Positions 17,026 to 34,108 of a stretch of DNA of 64,000 nt are shown piece by piece. A program made the translations under genes and the position numbers. Numbering within the stretch: the first letter of the stretch is position 1; each line of letters starts with the position of its first letter. The DNA lies in NCBI GenBank assembly GCA_963971225.1, contig CAXARI010000001.1:1-64000 (forward strand), read 5' to 3'. The notes under the pieces are model-generated. The model made no database searches and was not told the DNA's origin. It was given only the letters and a program-made list of their open reading frames with translations. This DNA is from Melieria omissa. Lineage: Eukaryota; Arthropoda; Insecta; Diptera; Ulidiidae.

Positions 17026-19513
17026 GGCTATATTAGAATGACCACGCCCCCTTCTTACTATGGTAACAAAACTCATCTATGGTATGCTTTTGTACGGCAA
17101 TATGGGTATCAAACGATTCAGCTTATCATTGCGGCAAACATAGGCTATAACATAATCGGCCACGCCCACTTTCCGTGCCCACTAAACTAACAAAACGAAG
17201 CTGCGGTACATGTTGGTAAATCAGTATTAATACCAAATGATTCCTTTCATTGATGTTTACATAGGATATATAAGATTGACCACGCCCACCTGATATGTCT
17301 TTTCATCACGGCCACTATAATAACAAATCAGCCATGGTATATTTGTCTTCGCAATATGGGTATGAAACGATTCAGCGTGTCATTGCGGGAAATATAGGCT
17401 ATAATATAATCGGCCACGCACACTTTCCGTGCCCTCTAAACTAACAAAACGAAGCTACGGTACATGTCGTTAAATCAGTATTAATATCGAATGATTCCGT
17501 GCTTCGTTGATGTTAACAAAGGATATATAAGATTGACCACGCCCACCCGATATGCCTTTTCGCCACGCCCACTATGGTAACAAAACTCATCTATGGTATG
17601 CTTTTGTACGGCAATATGGGTATCAAACGATTCAGCTTATCATTGCGGCAAACATAGGCTATAATATAATCGGCCACACCTACTTTCCAGGCTATAATAT
17701 AATCGGCCACACCTACTTTCCGTGCCCTCTAAACTAACAAAACGAAGCTACGGTACATGTTGGTAAATCAGTATTAATACCAAATGATTCCGTGTTTCAT
17801 TGATGTTAACATAGGATATATAAGATTGACCACGCCCACCTGATATGTCTTTTCATCACGCCCACGTTAATAACAAATCAGCCATGGCATATTTGTCTTA
17901 GCAATATGGGTATCAAACGATTCAGCGTGTCATTGCGGGACAAACGATTCAGCGTGTCATTGCGGGAAATATAGGCTATAATATAATCGGCCACGCCCAC
18001 TTTCCGTGCCCTCTAAACTAACAAAATGAAGCTACGGTACATGTCGTTAAATCAGTATTAATATCGAATGATTCCGTGCTTCGTTGATGTTAACAAAGGA
18101 TATATAAGATTGACCACGCCCACCCGATATGCCTTTTCGCCACGCCCACTATAATAACAAATCAGCCATGGTATATTTGTCATAGCAATATATGCCGTTC
18201 ATTGCGGCAAACATAGGCTATAATATAATCGGTCACGCCTACTTCCCGCGCCCACTAAACTAACAAAACAAAGTTACGGTACATGTCTGAAAATTAATGT
18301 TGATATAAAATGATTCTGTGTTTCATAGCGGTAAACATAAGCTATATAAAGTTGACCACGCCCACCTTTTACGCCTTCCTGCAATTCCCATGACGACAGA
18401 AATTAACTGTGCTATATTTGTGCAAAACAATATGGATATAGAAAAATTTTGCGAGTCATTGCAGCAAATATCTTTATGTTGTATATAAAAATTAATGTAT
18501 ATTTGTTTGTTGGTCCCACGGCATTAAAACTCAAAAACTAGATAGCCGATTAGCTGAATTTTTCACGGAATGTTCGTCTTGAGTAAGTCTCGGTAAGCCA
18601 CATAGTGCGAATGCGACCCGATAGGTAGGCGTGGCACCTCCCATACAACTTAAATTTTCAATATGGAATATTTTCGTAATGTGAAGTCGAACAGCATTAG
18701 AATTTGGTGCGGGTCCACCGTTTAGATGTTCCGTTTCACTGGTAAAATTTGATGGGCGTTGGACAAAAGGCGTGGCACTTTTTAAATGCCAGTGTAACTT
18801 TAAAACTATAGCGTTCTCATTAATGACACTCGGTACAAACGTACGGTTTAGTTGTGTTTTTCCATATGGGGAATAGGGTGGGTTTTTGACAAGGGGGCGT
18901 GGCACCGCCCATACAACTTAAAATTTCAATATGGAATATCTTCGGAATGAAAAATCCGGCAGCATTAAAATTTGGTGCGGGGTGACCGTTTAGATGTGCC
19001 GTTTCACTGGTAAAACTTTGTGAACGTTGGACAAGAGGTGTGGCACTTTTTAAGCAACTCAAATGTTTCGAATAACTTTGGAACTTTGGAACTACAAATC
19101 ACACATCAAAGATTTACGATTTAGATGCCCTTCGACATGGGGAATGGGTTGGGTATTGGACGAGGGGCATGGCACCGCCCATAGAACCCAAATTTTTAAT
19201 GGGGAATAGCTTCGGAACAATAAGTTGGAAAGCTTTGAAGTTTTGTATATCATCGTCCCATAGATGTGTTATTCTACTGGCAAAATATTATGGGCGTTGA
19301 ATAAGGGGCGCGGCATATTTTTGGGACTGAAATTTTCCGCGGAACTTTGGAACTGAAAGTCGCATATTAATGAAACCAGGTCACACCCTTCGGCTGGAGG
19401 AATGGATTGGGCATTACATAAAAGGCGTGGCATCGCCCATAGAGTATAGTATGAAGAAACTTGATCTATTGGGCCCATTGAAGCTTGCGTGCAAAACCGC
19501 AGGGCCCTACTTG
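17026..19513 (+). repeat. Satellite unit 5 (2488 bp, most rearranged copy)
   Basis: It carries four private indels in the A block: a 3-bp loss near 17244, a 33-bp tandem duplication (17656-17688 and 17689-17721), a 27-bp tandem duplication (17914-17940 and 17941-17967), and a net 15-bp loss near 18190. Together these account for its extra 42 bp. The B block is normal but has GTGGCACTTTTTAAATGCC where unit 1 has GTGGCGC, a variant also seen in units 9, 12 and 13. Confidence 0.95.
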
Positions 19514-21749
<2,236 letters not shown>

Positions 21750-21750
<1 letters not shown>

Positions 21751-21767
21751 GGCGCCCGAGCAGGGAC
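21750..21767 (+). other. Primer binding site of element A
   Basis: TGGCGCCCGAGCAGGGAC overlaps the last base of the LTR. From memory it matches the tRNA-Lys (UUU) primer site with one mismatch. It is intact here, while next to the left LTR of element B it breaks off after TGGCGCCCGAG. Confidence 0.8.
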
Positions 21768-22562
21768 CTGACTGCGATTCCTACGGGACCCTCCAGTCAG
21801 GCTTGTAATTTCAAGTATAACAAACCAATCAATCCTGCGATTCCTACGGGACCCTCCAGGATATAACAATTATGCCGACTGCGACTCCTACGGGACCCTC
21901 CAGTCAGGTTAAACAATTGAATATGTAAATATATAAAAATTAAGAAACTGATCGACCCTGCGATTCCTACGGGACCCTCCAGGGTATAACCACCTGCTGG
22001 CTGAGATCCTGTAAATCAGGCCCTCCAGCTTATGTACGGATCCTTGGTCATGGTTAGACGACAGGTCATTCCGCTTAGCGGAGAATCATTACGGCCAGGA
22101 TACTGTACGGTGGAGTTAGTCGTGCCATTAGTAGGTCGCTGACAAGCATAAACGTCAGCTTCCAAACGGGGCAACCACGACGCTCCCGAAGCAGTAAATC
22201 AGTAACAAAGGAACGTCGCTCGGGTGGACGCCAGGCCAACTAGCTCCAATCTTGTTTTTGCTAAAATTGCGGTGGAAAAAATAAAAAGAAAACCTACAAC
22301 AAAAGAAAAAAAAAAAAATTTTTTCAAAAATAAAAGTGAAAAAGAACCACGTATAGTTGCCGATACAAATTGCAGAAGAACTTACAAGATTTTGAAATAA
22401 AAGTGCAAGGTCGAAGGTGAAAAAGATCGAGAACTCAAAATATCTTCTCGAAAAAAAAAGCAGTGCAAAAATTTAAGAAAAAAACCTACATCAAGAACAA
22501 AGGTGCACAGACGAGGTAGAAGGGATCGAAGAAGAAGGCGCAAGGATTGCTGAAATCGACAA
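21751..22562 (+). other. Element A leader (5' untranslated region)
   Basis: About 810 bases from the LTR to the point where A and B diverge. The first 240 bases hold four stem-loops and a weaker fifth (arms GCTGG 21996-22000 and CCAGC 22025-22029). The middle is mixed sequence with no evident ORF. The last 300 bases are A-rich with short AG-rich words. Such long, structured leaders are usual for errantiviruses. No cluster of gypsy-type insulator sites was seen. Confidence 0.8.
21767..21985 (+). ncRNA. Four covarying stem-loops with a conserved 19-base loop
   Basis: The loop CGATTCCTACGGGACCCTC occurs at 21775-21793, 21838-21856, 21882-21900 (one T to C change) and 21961-21979. Each is flanked by complementary arms that differ between copies: CCTGACTG/CAGTCAGG, ATCCTG/CAGGAT, GACTG/CAGTC and ACCCTG/CAGGGT. 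The inner CTG/CAG is constant and the outer pairs change on both sides together, as expected when base pairing is selected. Possible roles are RNA packaging, dimerisation or translation control, but none is shown by the sequence. Both strands could form it, so a DNA-level role is not excluded. Confidence 0.7.
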
Positions 22563-22580
22563 GACGTAGACGTAGCAAGG

Positions 22581-23387
22581 ATGGAAGACTTGAGTAAAGC
22601 AGTGACAGAACTGACGGGGGCGGTGAATGCGCTCCTCGAGCAAATTCGCGGGCTCGAGCCCCGGCTAGGCGTAGATACCGCAAAGAAATCGCGTTATCAA
22701 GCAAATACTGTAAGTGTACCTACGGTTGACAAAAATAAAAACCGCTCTTCCCATTCCCAGATGCGCAAAATAGTCCAACCAACGTTTGCAACGAAAACAT
22801 TTAGTTATAAGCGAGGTGATAACAAAATACTGGGACTGATAGGCGTTGAGTATGTAATCAAAATGCTTAAAGGCTCTGGTGACTTAAATGCGAGGTTTGA
22901 GTGTGGGTTATGCGAACTTATGTCGGATGGGTCTGGTATGCAAGATCACTTGATGGGCTACAATCACCGTCTGAAATTTTGCGAAAACCACTTTCCGACT
23001 GCCATACGGCAATGCCGACAATATATCGGAAAAATTCCTGAAGAGGATGCTCAGAGAGTTATGTTACAAATTTTGAAAAAATTGGCTGTCGCTATAGAGA
23101 AACATCATGGCCGAGATTTGCCGTATGAATGCATGGAGCATGATTTTAATATCAATCGTTACGAGATTCTTTCAAAAATATTTTCAGTTCGTCATGCCTC
23201 TGAACTATATGGCCCTACTTTTACTCATATAGTAAATTCAAGAGACGTTGAGCAGTTAGTCGCAACAAGGCATAACCTTGTTCCCCCGAAATCTTCGAAT
23301 AAGGCAGGTGACAGGGTTTACGTGAGAGATAAACAGAAAAAAGAAAATAAGCAAAAATATATATTTCCTCTCAGGCGCAATAAATAA
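22581..23387 (+). CDS. Chimeric ORF: short Gag-like N-terminus plus U1/matrin-type zinc-finger protein
   Basis: The ORF encodes 268 residues, starting at ATG 22581 in a fair context (AAGGATGG) just after the leader. Residues 1-35 are a helical acidic stretch that could be a Gag start. From about residue 60 the character changes. Residues 84-135 hold a motif GLIGVEYVI, then C108-x2-C111-x11-H123-x5-H129, the spacing of a U1/matrin-type C2H2 zinc finger, often an RNA-binding fold. Residues 140-230 look folded and have no name I can give. The last 20 residues read into the 49-bp repeats, so the natural C-terminus is probably lost. Base composition also changes at about 22680. There is no Gag capsid or zinc-knuckle signature. 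The best reading is host coding sequence captured in place of gag-pol. A diverged Gag is the alternative. Confidence 0.6.
   Translation: MEDLSKAVTELTGAVNALLEQIRGLEPRLGVDTAKKSRYQANTVSVPTVDKNKNRSSHSQMRKIVQPTFATKTFSYKRGDNKILGLIGVEYVIKMLKGSGDLNARFECGLCELMSDGSGMQDHLMGYNHRLKFCENHFPTAIRQCRQYIGKIPEEDAQRVMLQILKKLAVAIEKHHGRDLPYECMEHDFNINRYEILSKIFSVRHASELYGPTFTHIVNSRDVEQLVATRHNLVPPKSSNKAGDRVYVRDKQKKENKQKYIFPLRRNK
22710..22715 (+). promoter_or_regulatory. Candidate splice donor GTAAGT inside the ORF
   Basis: ACTGTAAGTG occurs near the apparent Gag/zinc-finger junction. In errantiviruses env mRNA is made by splicing from a donor near the gag start. It is a perfect core match, but such six-base matches are frequent by chance. 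Confidence 0.25.
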
Positions 23388-23476
23388 AAAAGAAAATAAG
23401 CAAAGATATATCTTTCATCTCAGGCGCAATAAATAAAAAAGAAAATAAGCAAAAATACATATTTCCTCTCAGGCGC
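23335..23476 (+). repeat. Three copies of the 49-bp repeat in element A
   Basis: GAAAATAAGC recurs at 23343, 23392 and 23441, exactly 49 bp apart. Each copy ends CTCAGGCGC, like the 3' end of the primer tRNA. The stop codon of the zinc-finger ORF lies in the first copy. The same repeat adjoins the inverted LTR in element B. Confidence 0.88.
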
Positions 23477-23640
23477 CCTGTGAACCCTAGGAATTCTTTA
23501 GTAATATGGACGATATCCACAAGAGCCACATTAAAAACATAGACCAAACAACCAAAAATTCCAAAGGTAACAGACGTAGTCAGGGCAACAGGGGGGGTTC
23601 ACAGGAAAAATAAAAAGAAAAAAAAAGAGATAAAAAAAAA
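23477..23640 (+). other. Spacer with a 35-codon ORF
   Basis: A small frame from ATG 23506 to TAA 23611-23613 encodes a polar, basic 35-residue peptide with no recognisable motif. It may be chance in A-rich DNA. Nothing else was identified in this stretch. Confidence 0.3.
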
Positions 23641-23990
23641 AAAAAACACAAAAAAAAAAAAAAAAAAAAAAAAGCAAAAAACACAAATAAAAAACACGAA
23701 GAGAGGAAAGAACACAAAAGACAAATAAAAAAAAAAAAAACAAACACAAATAAAAAACACGAAGAGAGGAAAGAACACAAAAGAGAAATAAAAAAACACA
23801 AATAAAAAACACGAAGAGAGGAAAAAAACACCAAACATAAAAAACACAAGGAAAAGACACAAAGAAAACAAGAGAAACGAATTGGCCCGAAGAAGCAACA
23901 GAGAAAAGAAAAAACACACTATTCAAAAAAAAAAAAAGAGGAAAAAATACATAAAGCCCAAATTAACAAAAACGGAAAAACACTTTTTAC
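23614..23990 (+). repeat. A-rich low-complexity tract with imperfect tandem repeats
   Basis: Mostly A with scattered C and G. The word ACACAAATAAAAAACACGAA followed by GAGAGGAAA recurs at 23681, 23744 and 23796 (spacings 63 and 52 bp). The minus-strand open frames here encode long Phe-rich runs and are artefacts of composition. Confidence 0.8.
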
Positions 23991-24200
23991 CAATAAAAAT
24001 AAAGGATAAATGTAATATAATATATATAATACAATACATCTACTAGGAGAAAAATTTTGATTGATTTCTAAATTAGCCTTAAGAATCCTTATGTAAACAA
24101 TTGTCAATTTACCCTTAAGAGTATGATAATAACAAACAGAATTAATGGTAATGGTCTAGTAGTAGTAACAGTAATAGAAATTCAACTCTGTAATCAATAA

Positions 24201-24202
<2 letters not shown>
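23991..24202 (+). other. AT-rich non-coding stretch ending in AATAAAT
   Basis: No ORF or known motif is visible. It ends with AATAAA at 24196-24201, directly before a poly(A) run. It could be the 3' untranslated part of a captured transcript. Confidence 0.35.

Positions 24203-24236
<34 letters not shown>
24203..24236 (+). repeat. Internal poly(A) run of 34 bases
   Basis: Thirty-four consecutive A follow AATAAAT. In retroviral gene capture a cellular poly(A) tail can remain at the 3' junction. Here the signal is closer to the run than the usual 10-30 bases, so slippage in A-rich DNA is an alternative. Confidence 0.6.
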
Positions 24237-24250
<14 letters not shown>

Positions 24251-24674
24251 GTTATATTATAATCCGGCAACCCTTATTAACTACTACTATTTCTAACTAT
24301 TACTATTAATATTACTACTACAAATACTATAACAATTATAACAACATGTATAACAACTAAGTTTAACCAACTACTAATACTAATGTAACTACTGCTTAGA
24401 GAAGAAAATGAAAATTGTAAGGAGTTCAGTTCGAAAATAAAGATTGTTGAAACAGCATCGAACCTATTTTATAATTATATATATATATATATTAGCATAT
24501 ATTAGCAATTACGGAAAATTACAACCTAGAAGCCACTACATAATACAGAAATCAATCAAAATAACAAAAGAAATTGCATACGAATAAGCAAATGAGATGT
24601 CCTAGAACAAGGACGAAGTCCACTCAAATGAATGGAACAATTTTTAGCAAGTAGTACAACATGTTTTAGCAAGT
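24237..24674 (+). other. AT-rich stretch before the env remnant, no gene seen
   Basis: A short TA dinucleotide run (24237-24250), a second one near 24475-24490, and ACT/TACTA-rich words. No convincing ORF. Two nearby copies of AGCAAGTAGTACAACATG-like sequence occur near 24648 and 24669. It probably includes the region around the env splice acceptor, but I cannot place the site. Confidence 0.4.
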
Positions 24675-25339
24675 ACAACATGTTTCAGAATGATTACGAT
24701 GGCTATGACGACGGTACGCGGCCTACACGTGTTCGAGTATAAGTCTCCAATCGTCACCATGAAGGAGGGCAACGCTCGGATTCTGAATGGGAACTTCAAC
24801 CTGGTACACGTCATGAACATACAACAATACGAAGAGTTGGTGGGAGAAATAAAAGAAGCTGTCAAGGATGTTGAAGTGACCGAAAGGAGGACACACTGTT
24901 TCTCAGCAACTTTTTTGGCCCCGCCACGTCGGGAAACTACTCGAGAAATCTTAATGGAACCTACATCATCCAGTTCCAGAACGAGTCGGTGCTAATAAAG
25001 GACAAGCTCTTTTCAACCCGATCGTATGTGAAAACTCAAATAATGCCCCCGATCCTCTCAAATATCACGAAAAGTATCCCCAAGATAGACGTAAGCTATT
25101 TGCACCAGCTAAGCCTGAAGAACATCGACAGACTCCAGGATCTGCAGGTTAAATCAAATGTTTCATTAGCCACCGACATAATTATCGTCACTATAATAAT
25201 TCTTTGCTCGCTGATAATATGGAAATATCTTACGAGGAATCTCCACATCCCTCGCATATACCCCATAATCGAGCACACGGCATCCCCCGCTAAACCACCA
25301 CGCCTAACATCACTTAATCTGCGGGACGCAGATATTTGA
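24675..25339 (+). pseudogene. env: env remnant with internal deletion and frame change
   Basis: Two parts of an errantivirus envelope gene are present in different frames. The N-terminal part (about 24690-24890) has the hydrophobic and polar pattern of the Env ectodomain start. The C-terminal part (about 24899-25339) has glycosylation sequons, a membrane segment encoded near 25171-25230, a short basic cytoplasmic tail, and a TGA at 25337-25339. The break near 24890-24899 and the total length of about 215 codons, against 450-500 in the family, mean most of the ectodomain is missing. It cannot make a working fusion protein. The C-terminal layout resembles the Env end at 2-340, but the sequences are distinct. 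Confidence 0.7.
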
Positions 25340-25348
25340 AGGGGGAGG
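25338..25348 (+). other. Polypurine tract of element A
   Basis: GAAGGGGGAGG overlaps the env stop codon and abuts the 3' LTR. Confidence 0.8.
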
Positions 25349-26709
<1,361 letters not shown>

Positions 26710-29147
26710 GGCTATATTAGAATGACCACGCCCCCTTCTTACTATGGTAACAAAACTCATCTATGGTATGCTTTTGTACGGCAATATGGGTATCAAACGA
26801 TTCAGCTTATCATTGCGGCAAACATAGGCTATAACATAATCGGCCACGCCCACTTTCCGTGCCCACTAAACTAACAAAACGAAGCTGCGGTACATGTTGG
26901 TAAATCAGTATTAATACCAAATGATTCCGTGTTTCATTGATGTTTACATAGGATATATAAGATTGACCACGCCCACCTGATATGTCTTTTCATCACGGCC
27001 ACTATAATAACAAATCAGCCATGGTATATTTGTCTTCGCAATATGGGTATGAAACGATTCAGCGTGTCATTGCGGGAAATATAGGCTATAATATAATCGG
27101 CCACGCACACTTTCCGTGCCCTCTAAACTAACAAAACGAAGCTACGGTACATGTCGTTAAATCAGTATTAATATCGAATGATTCCGTGCTTCGTTGATGT
27201 TAACAAAGGATATATAAGATTGACCACGCCCACCCGATATGCCTTTTCGCCACGCCCACTATGGTAACAAAACTCATCTATGGTATGCTTTTGTACGGCA
27301 ATATGGGTATCAAACGATTCAGCTTATCATTGCGGCAAACATAGGCTATAATATAATCGGCCACACCTACTTTCCGTGCCCTCTAAACTAACAAAACGAA
27401 GCTACGGTACATGTTGGTAAATCAGTATTAATACCAAATGATTCCGTGTTTCATTGATGTTAACATAGGATATATAAGATTGACCACGCCCACCTGATAT
27501 GTCTTTTCATCACGCCCACGTTAATAACAAATCAGCCATGGCATATTTGTCTTAGCAATATGGGTATCAAACGATTCAGCGTGTCATTGCGGGAAATATA
27601 GGCTATAATATAATCGGCCACGCCCACTTTCCGTGCCCTCTAAACTAACAAAATGAAGCTACGGTACATGTCGTTAAATCAGTATTAATATCGAATGATT
27701 CCGTGCTTCGTTGATGTTAACAAAGGATATATAAGATTGACCACGCCCACCCGATATGCCTTTTCGCCACGCCCACTATAATAACAAATCAGCCATGGTA
27801 TATTTGTCATAGCAATATGGGTATCAAACGCTTCAGCCGTTCATTGCGGCAAACATAGGCTATAATATAATCGGTCACGCCTACTTCCCGCGCCCACTAA
27901 ACTAACAAAACAAAGTTACGGTACATGTCTGAAAATTAATGTTGATATAAAATAATTCTGTGTTTCATAGCGGTAAACATAAGCTATATAAAGTTGACCA
28001 CGCCCACCTTTTACGCCTTCCTGCAATTCCCATGACGACAGAAATTAACTGTGCTATATTTGTGCAAAACAATATGGATATAGAAAAATTTTGCGAGTCA
28101 TTGCAGCAAATATCTTTATGTTGTATATAAAAATTAATGTATATTTGTTTGTTGGTCCCACGGCATTAAAACTCAAAAACTAGATAGCCGATTAGCTGAA
28201 TTTTTCACGGAATGTTCGTCTTGAGTAAGTCTCGGTAAGCCACATAGTGCGAATGCGACCCGATAGGTAGGCGTGGCACCTCCCATACAACTTAAATTTT
28301 CAATATGGAATATTTTCGTAATGTGAAGTCGAACAGCATTAGAATTTGGTGCGGGTCCACCGTTTAGATGTTCCGTTTCACTGGTAAAATTTGATGGGCG
28401 TTGGACAAAAGGCGTGGCGCTTTTTAAATGCCAGTGTAACTTTAAAACTATAGCGTTCTCATTAATGACACTCGGTACAAACGTACGGTTTAGTTGTGTT
28501 TTTCCATATGGGGAATAGGGTGGGTTTTTGACAAGGGGGCGTGGCACCGCCCATACAACTTAAAATTTCAATATGGAATATCTTCGGAATGAAAAATCCG
28601 GCAGCATTAAAATTTGGTGCGGGGTGACCGTTTAGATGTGCCGTTTCACTGGTAAAACTTTGTGAACGTTGGACAAGAGGTGTGGCACTTTTTAAGCAAC
28701 TCAAATGTTTCGAATAACTTTGGAACTACAAATCACACATCAAAGATTTACGATTTAGATGCCCTTCGACATGGGGAATGGGTTGGGTATTGGACGAGGG
28801 GCATGGCACCGCCCATAGAACCCAAATTTTTAATGGGGAATAGCTTCGGAACAATAAGTTGGAAAGCTTTGAAGTTTTGTATATCATCGTCCCATAGATG
28901 TGTTATTCTACTGGCAAAATATTATGGGCGTTGAATAAGGGGCGCGGCATATTTTTGGGACTGAAATTTTCCGCGGAACTTTGGAACTGAAAGTCGCATA
29001 TTAATGAAACCAGGTCACACCCTTCGGCTGGAGGAATGGATTGGGCATTACATAAAAGGCGTGGCATCGCCCATAGAGTATAGTATGAAGAAACTTGATC
29101 TATTGGGCCCATTGAAGCTTGCGTGCAAAACCGCAGGGCCCTACTTG
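26710..29147 (+). repeat. Satellite unit 6 (2438 bp)
   Basis: It lacks 8 bp near 28718, where one of two adjacent CTTTGGAA words is gone. It has AAAATAATTCTG near 27950 in place of AAAATGATTCTG, a marker shared only with units 7 and 8. Confidence 0.95.
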
Positions 29148-30109
<962 letters not shown>

Positions 30110-32585
30110 GGCTATATTAGAATGACCACGCCCCCTTCTTACTATGGTAACAAAACTCATCTATGGTATGCTTTTGTACGGCAATATGGGTATCAAACGA
30201 TTCAGCTTATCATTGCGGCAAACATAGGCTATAACATAATCGGCCACGCCCACTTTCCGTGCCCACTAAACTAACAAAACGAAGCTGCGGTACATGTTGG
30301 TAAATCAGTATTAATACCAAATGATTCCGTGTTTCATTGATGTTTACATAGGATATATAAGATTGACCACGCCCACCTGATATGTCTTTTCATCACGGCC
30401 ACTATAATAACAAATCAGCCATGGTATATTTGTCTTCGCAATATGGGTATGAAACGATTCAGCGTGTCATTGCGGGAAATATAGGCTATAATATAATCGG
30501 CCACGCACACTTTCCGTGCCCTCTAAACTAACAAAACGAAGCTACGGTACATGTCGTTAAATCAGTATTAATATCGAATGATTCCGTGCTTCGTTGATGT
30601 TAACAAAGGATATATAAGATTGACCACGCCCACCCGATATGCCTTTTCGCCACGCCCACTATGGTAACAAAACTCATCTATGGTATGCTTTTGTACGGCA
30701 ATATGGGTATCAAACGATTCAGCTTATCATTGCGGCAAACATAGGCTATAATATAATCGGCCACACCTACTTTCCGTGCCCTCTAAACTAACAAAACGAA
30801 GCTACGGTACATGTTGGTAAATCAGTATTAATACCAAATGATTCCGTGTTTCATTGATGTTAACATAGGATATATAAGATTGACCACGCCCACCTGATAT
30901 GTCTTTTCATCACGCCCACGTTAATAACAAATCAGCCATGGCATATTTGTCTTAGCAATATGGGTATCAAACGATTCAGCGTGTCATTGCGGGAAATATA
31001 GGCTATAATATAATCGGCCACGCCCACTTTCCGTGCCCTCTAAACTAACAAAATGAAGCTACGGTACATGTCGTTAAATCAGTATTAATATCGAATGATT
31101 CCGTGCTTCGTTGATGTTAACAAAGGATATATAAGATTGACCACGCCCACCCGATATGCCTTTTCGCCACGCCCACTATAATAACAAATCAGCCATGGTA
31201 TATTTGTCATAGCAATATGGGTATCAAACGCTTCAGCCGTTCATTGCGGCAAACATAGGCTATAATATAATCGGTCACGCCAACATAGGCTATAATATAA
31301 TCGGTCACGCCTACTTCCCGCGCCCACTAAACTAACAAAACAAAGTTACGGTACATGTCTGAAAATTAATGTTGATATAAAATAATTCTGTGTTTCATAG
31401 CGGTAAACATAAGCTATATAAAGTTGACCACGCCCACCTTTTACGCCTTCCTGCAATTCCCATGACGACAGAAATTAACTGTGCTATATTTGTGCAAAAC
31501 AATATGGATATAGAAAAATTTTGCGAGTCATTGCAGCAAATATCTTTATGTTGTATATAAAAATTAATGTATATTTGTTTGTTGGTCCCACGGCATTAAA
31601 ACTCAAAAACTAGATAGCCGATTAGCTGAATTTTTCACGGAATGTTCGTCTTGAGTAAGTCTCGGTAAGCCACATAGTGCGAATGCGACCCGATAGGTAG
31701 GCGTGGCACCTCCCATACAACTTAAATTTTCAATATGGAATATTTTCGTAATGTGAAGTCGAACAGCATTAGAATTTGGTGCGGGTCCACCGTTTAGATG
31801 TTCCGTTTCACTGGTAAAATTTGATGGGCGTTGGACAAAAGGCGTGGCGCTTTTTAAATGCCAGTGTAACTTTAAAACTATAGCGTTCTCATTAATGACA
31901 CTCGGTACAAACGTACGGTTTAGTTGTGTTTTTCCATATGGGGAATAGGGTGGGTTTTTGACAAGGGGGCGTGGCACCGCCCATACAACTTAAAATTTCA
32001 ATATGGAATATCTTCGGAATGAAAAATCCGGCAGCATTAAAATTTGGTGCGGGGTGACCGTTTAGATGTGCCGTTTCACTGGTAAAACTTTGTGAACGTT
32101 GGACAAGAGGTGTGGCACTTTTTAAGCAACTCAAATGTTTCGAATAACTTTGGAACTTTGGAACTACAAATCACACATCAAAGATTTACGATTTAGATGC
32201 CCTTCGACATGGGGAATGGGTTGGGTATTGGACGAGGGGCATGGCACCGCCCATAGAACCCAAATTTTTAATGGGGAATAGCTTCGGAACAATAAGTTGG
32301 AAAGCTTTGAAGTTTTGTATATCATCGTCCCATAGATGTGTTATTCTACTGGCAAAATATTATGGGCGTTGAATAAGGGGCGCGGCATATTTTTGGGACT
32401 GAAATTTTCCGCGGAACTTTGGAACTGAAAGTCGCATATTAATGAAACCAGGTCACACCCTTCGGCTGGAGGAATGGATTGGGCATTACATAAAAGGCGT
32501 GGCATCGCCCATAGAGTATAGTATGAAGAAACTTGATCTATTGGGCCCATTGAAGCTTGCGTGCAAAACCGCAGGGCCCTACTTG
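30110..32585 (+). repeat. Satellite unit 7 (2476 bp)
   Basis: A 30-bp tandem duplication (31252-31281 and 31282-31311) in A monomer 5 explains its extra length. It shares the AATAATTCTG marker with units 6 and 8. Confidence 0.95.

Positions 32586-34108
<1,523 letters not shown>

Noticed and set aside
17552..17737. 61-codon frame in unit 5
   Set aside because: Created by the private 33-bp duplication in satellite sequence.
21751..22562. Gypsy-type insulator (cluster of Su(Hw) sites) in the leader
   Set aside because: No cluster of TGCATA-like core sites was found. The repeated motif in the leader is the stem-loop instead.
23531..23926. Minus-strand Phe/Leu-rich frames resembling membrane proteins
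   Set aside because: They are the complement of an A-rich low-complexity tract. The apparent hydrophobic segments come from TTT/TTC runs.
22581..25339. Hidden pol genes (protease, reverse transcriptase, integrase) in element A
   Set aside because: No frame with the usual motifs was seen on either strand. The interval between the zinc-finger ORF and env is A-rich and non-coding.
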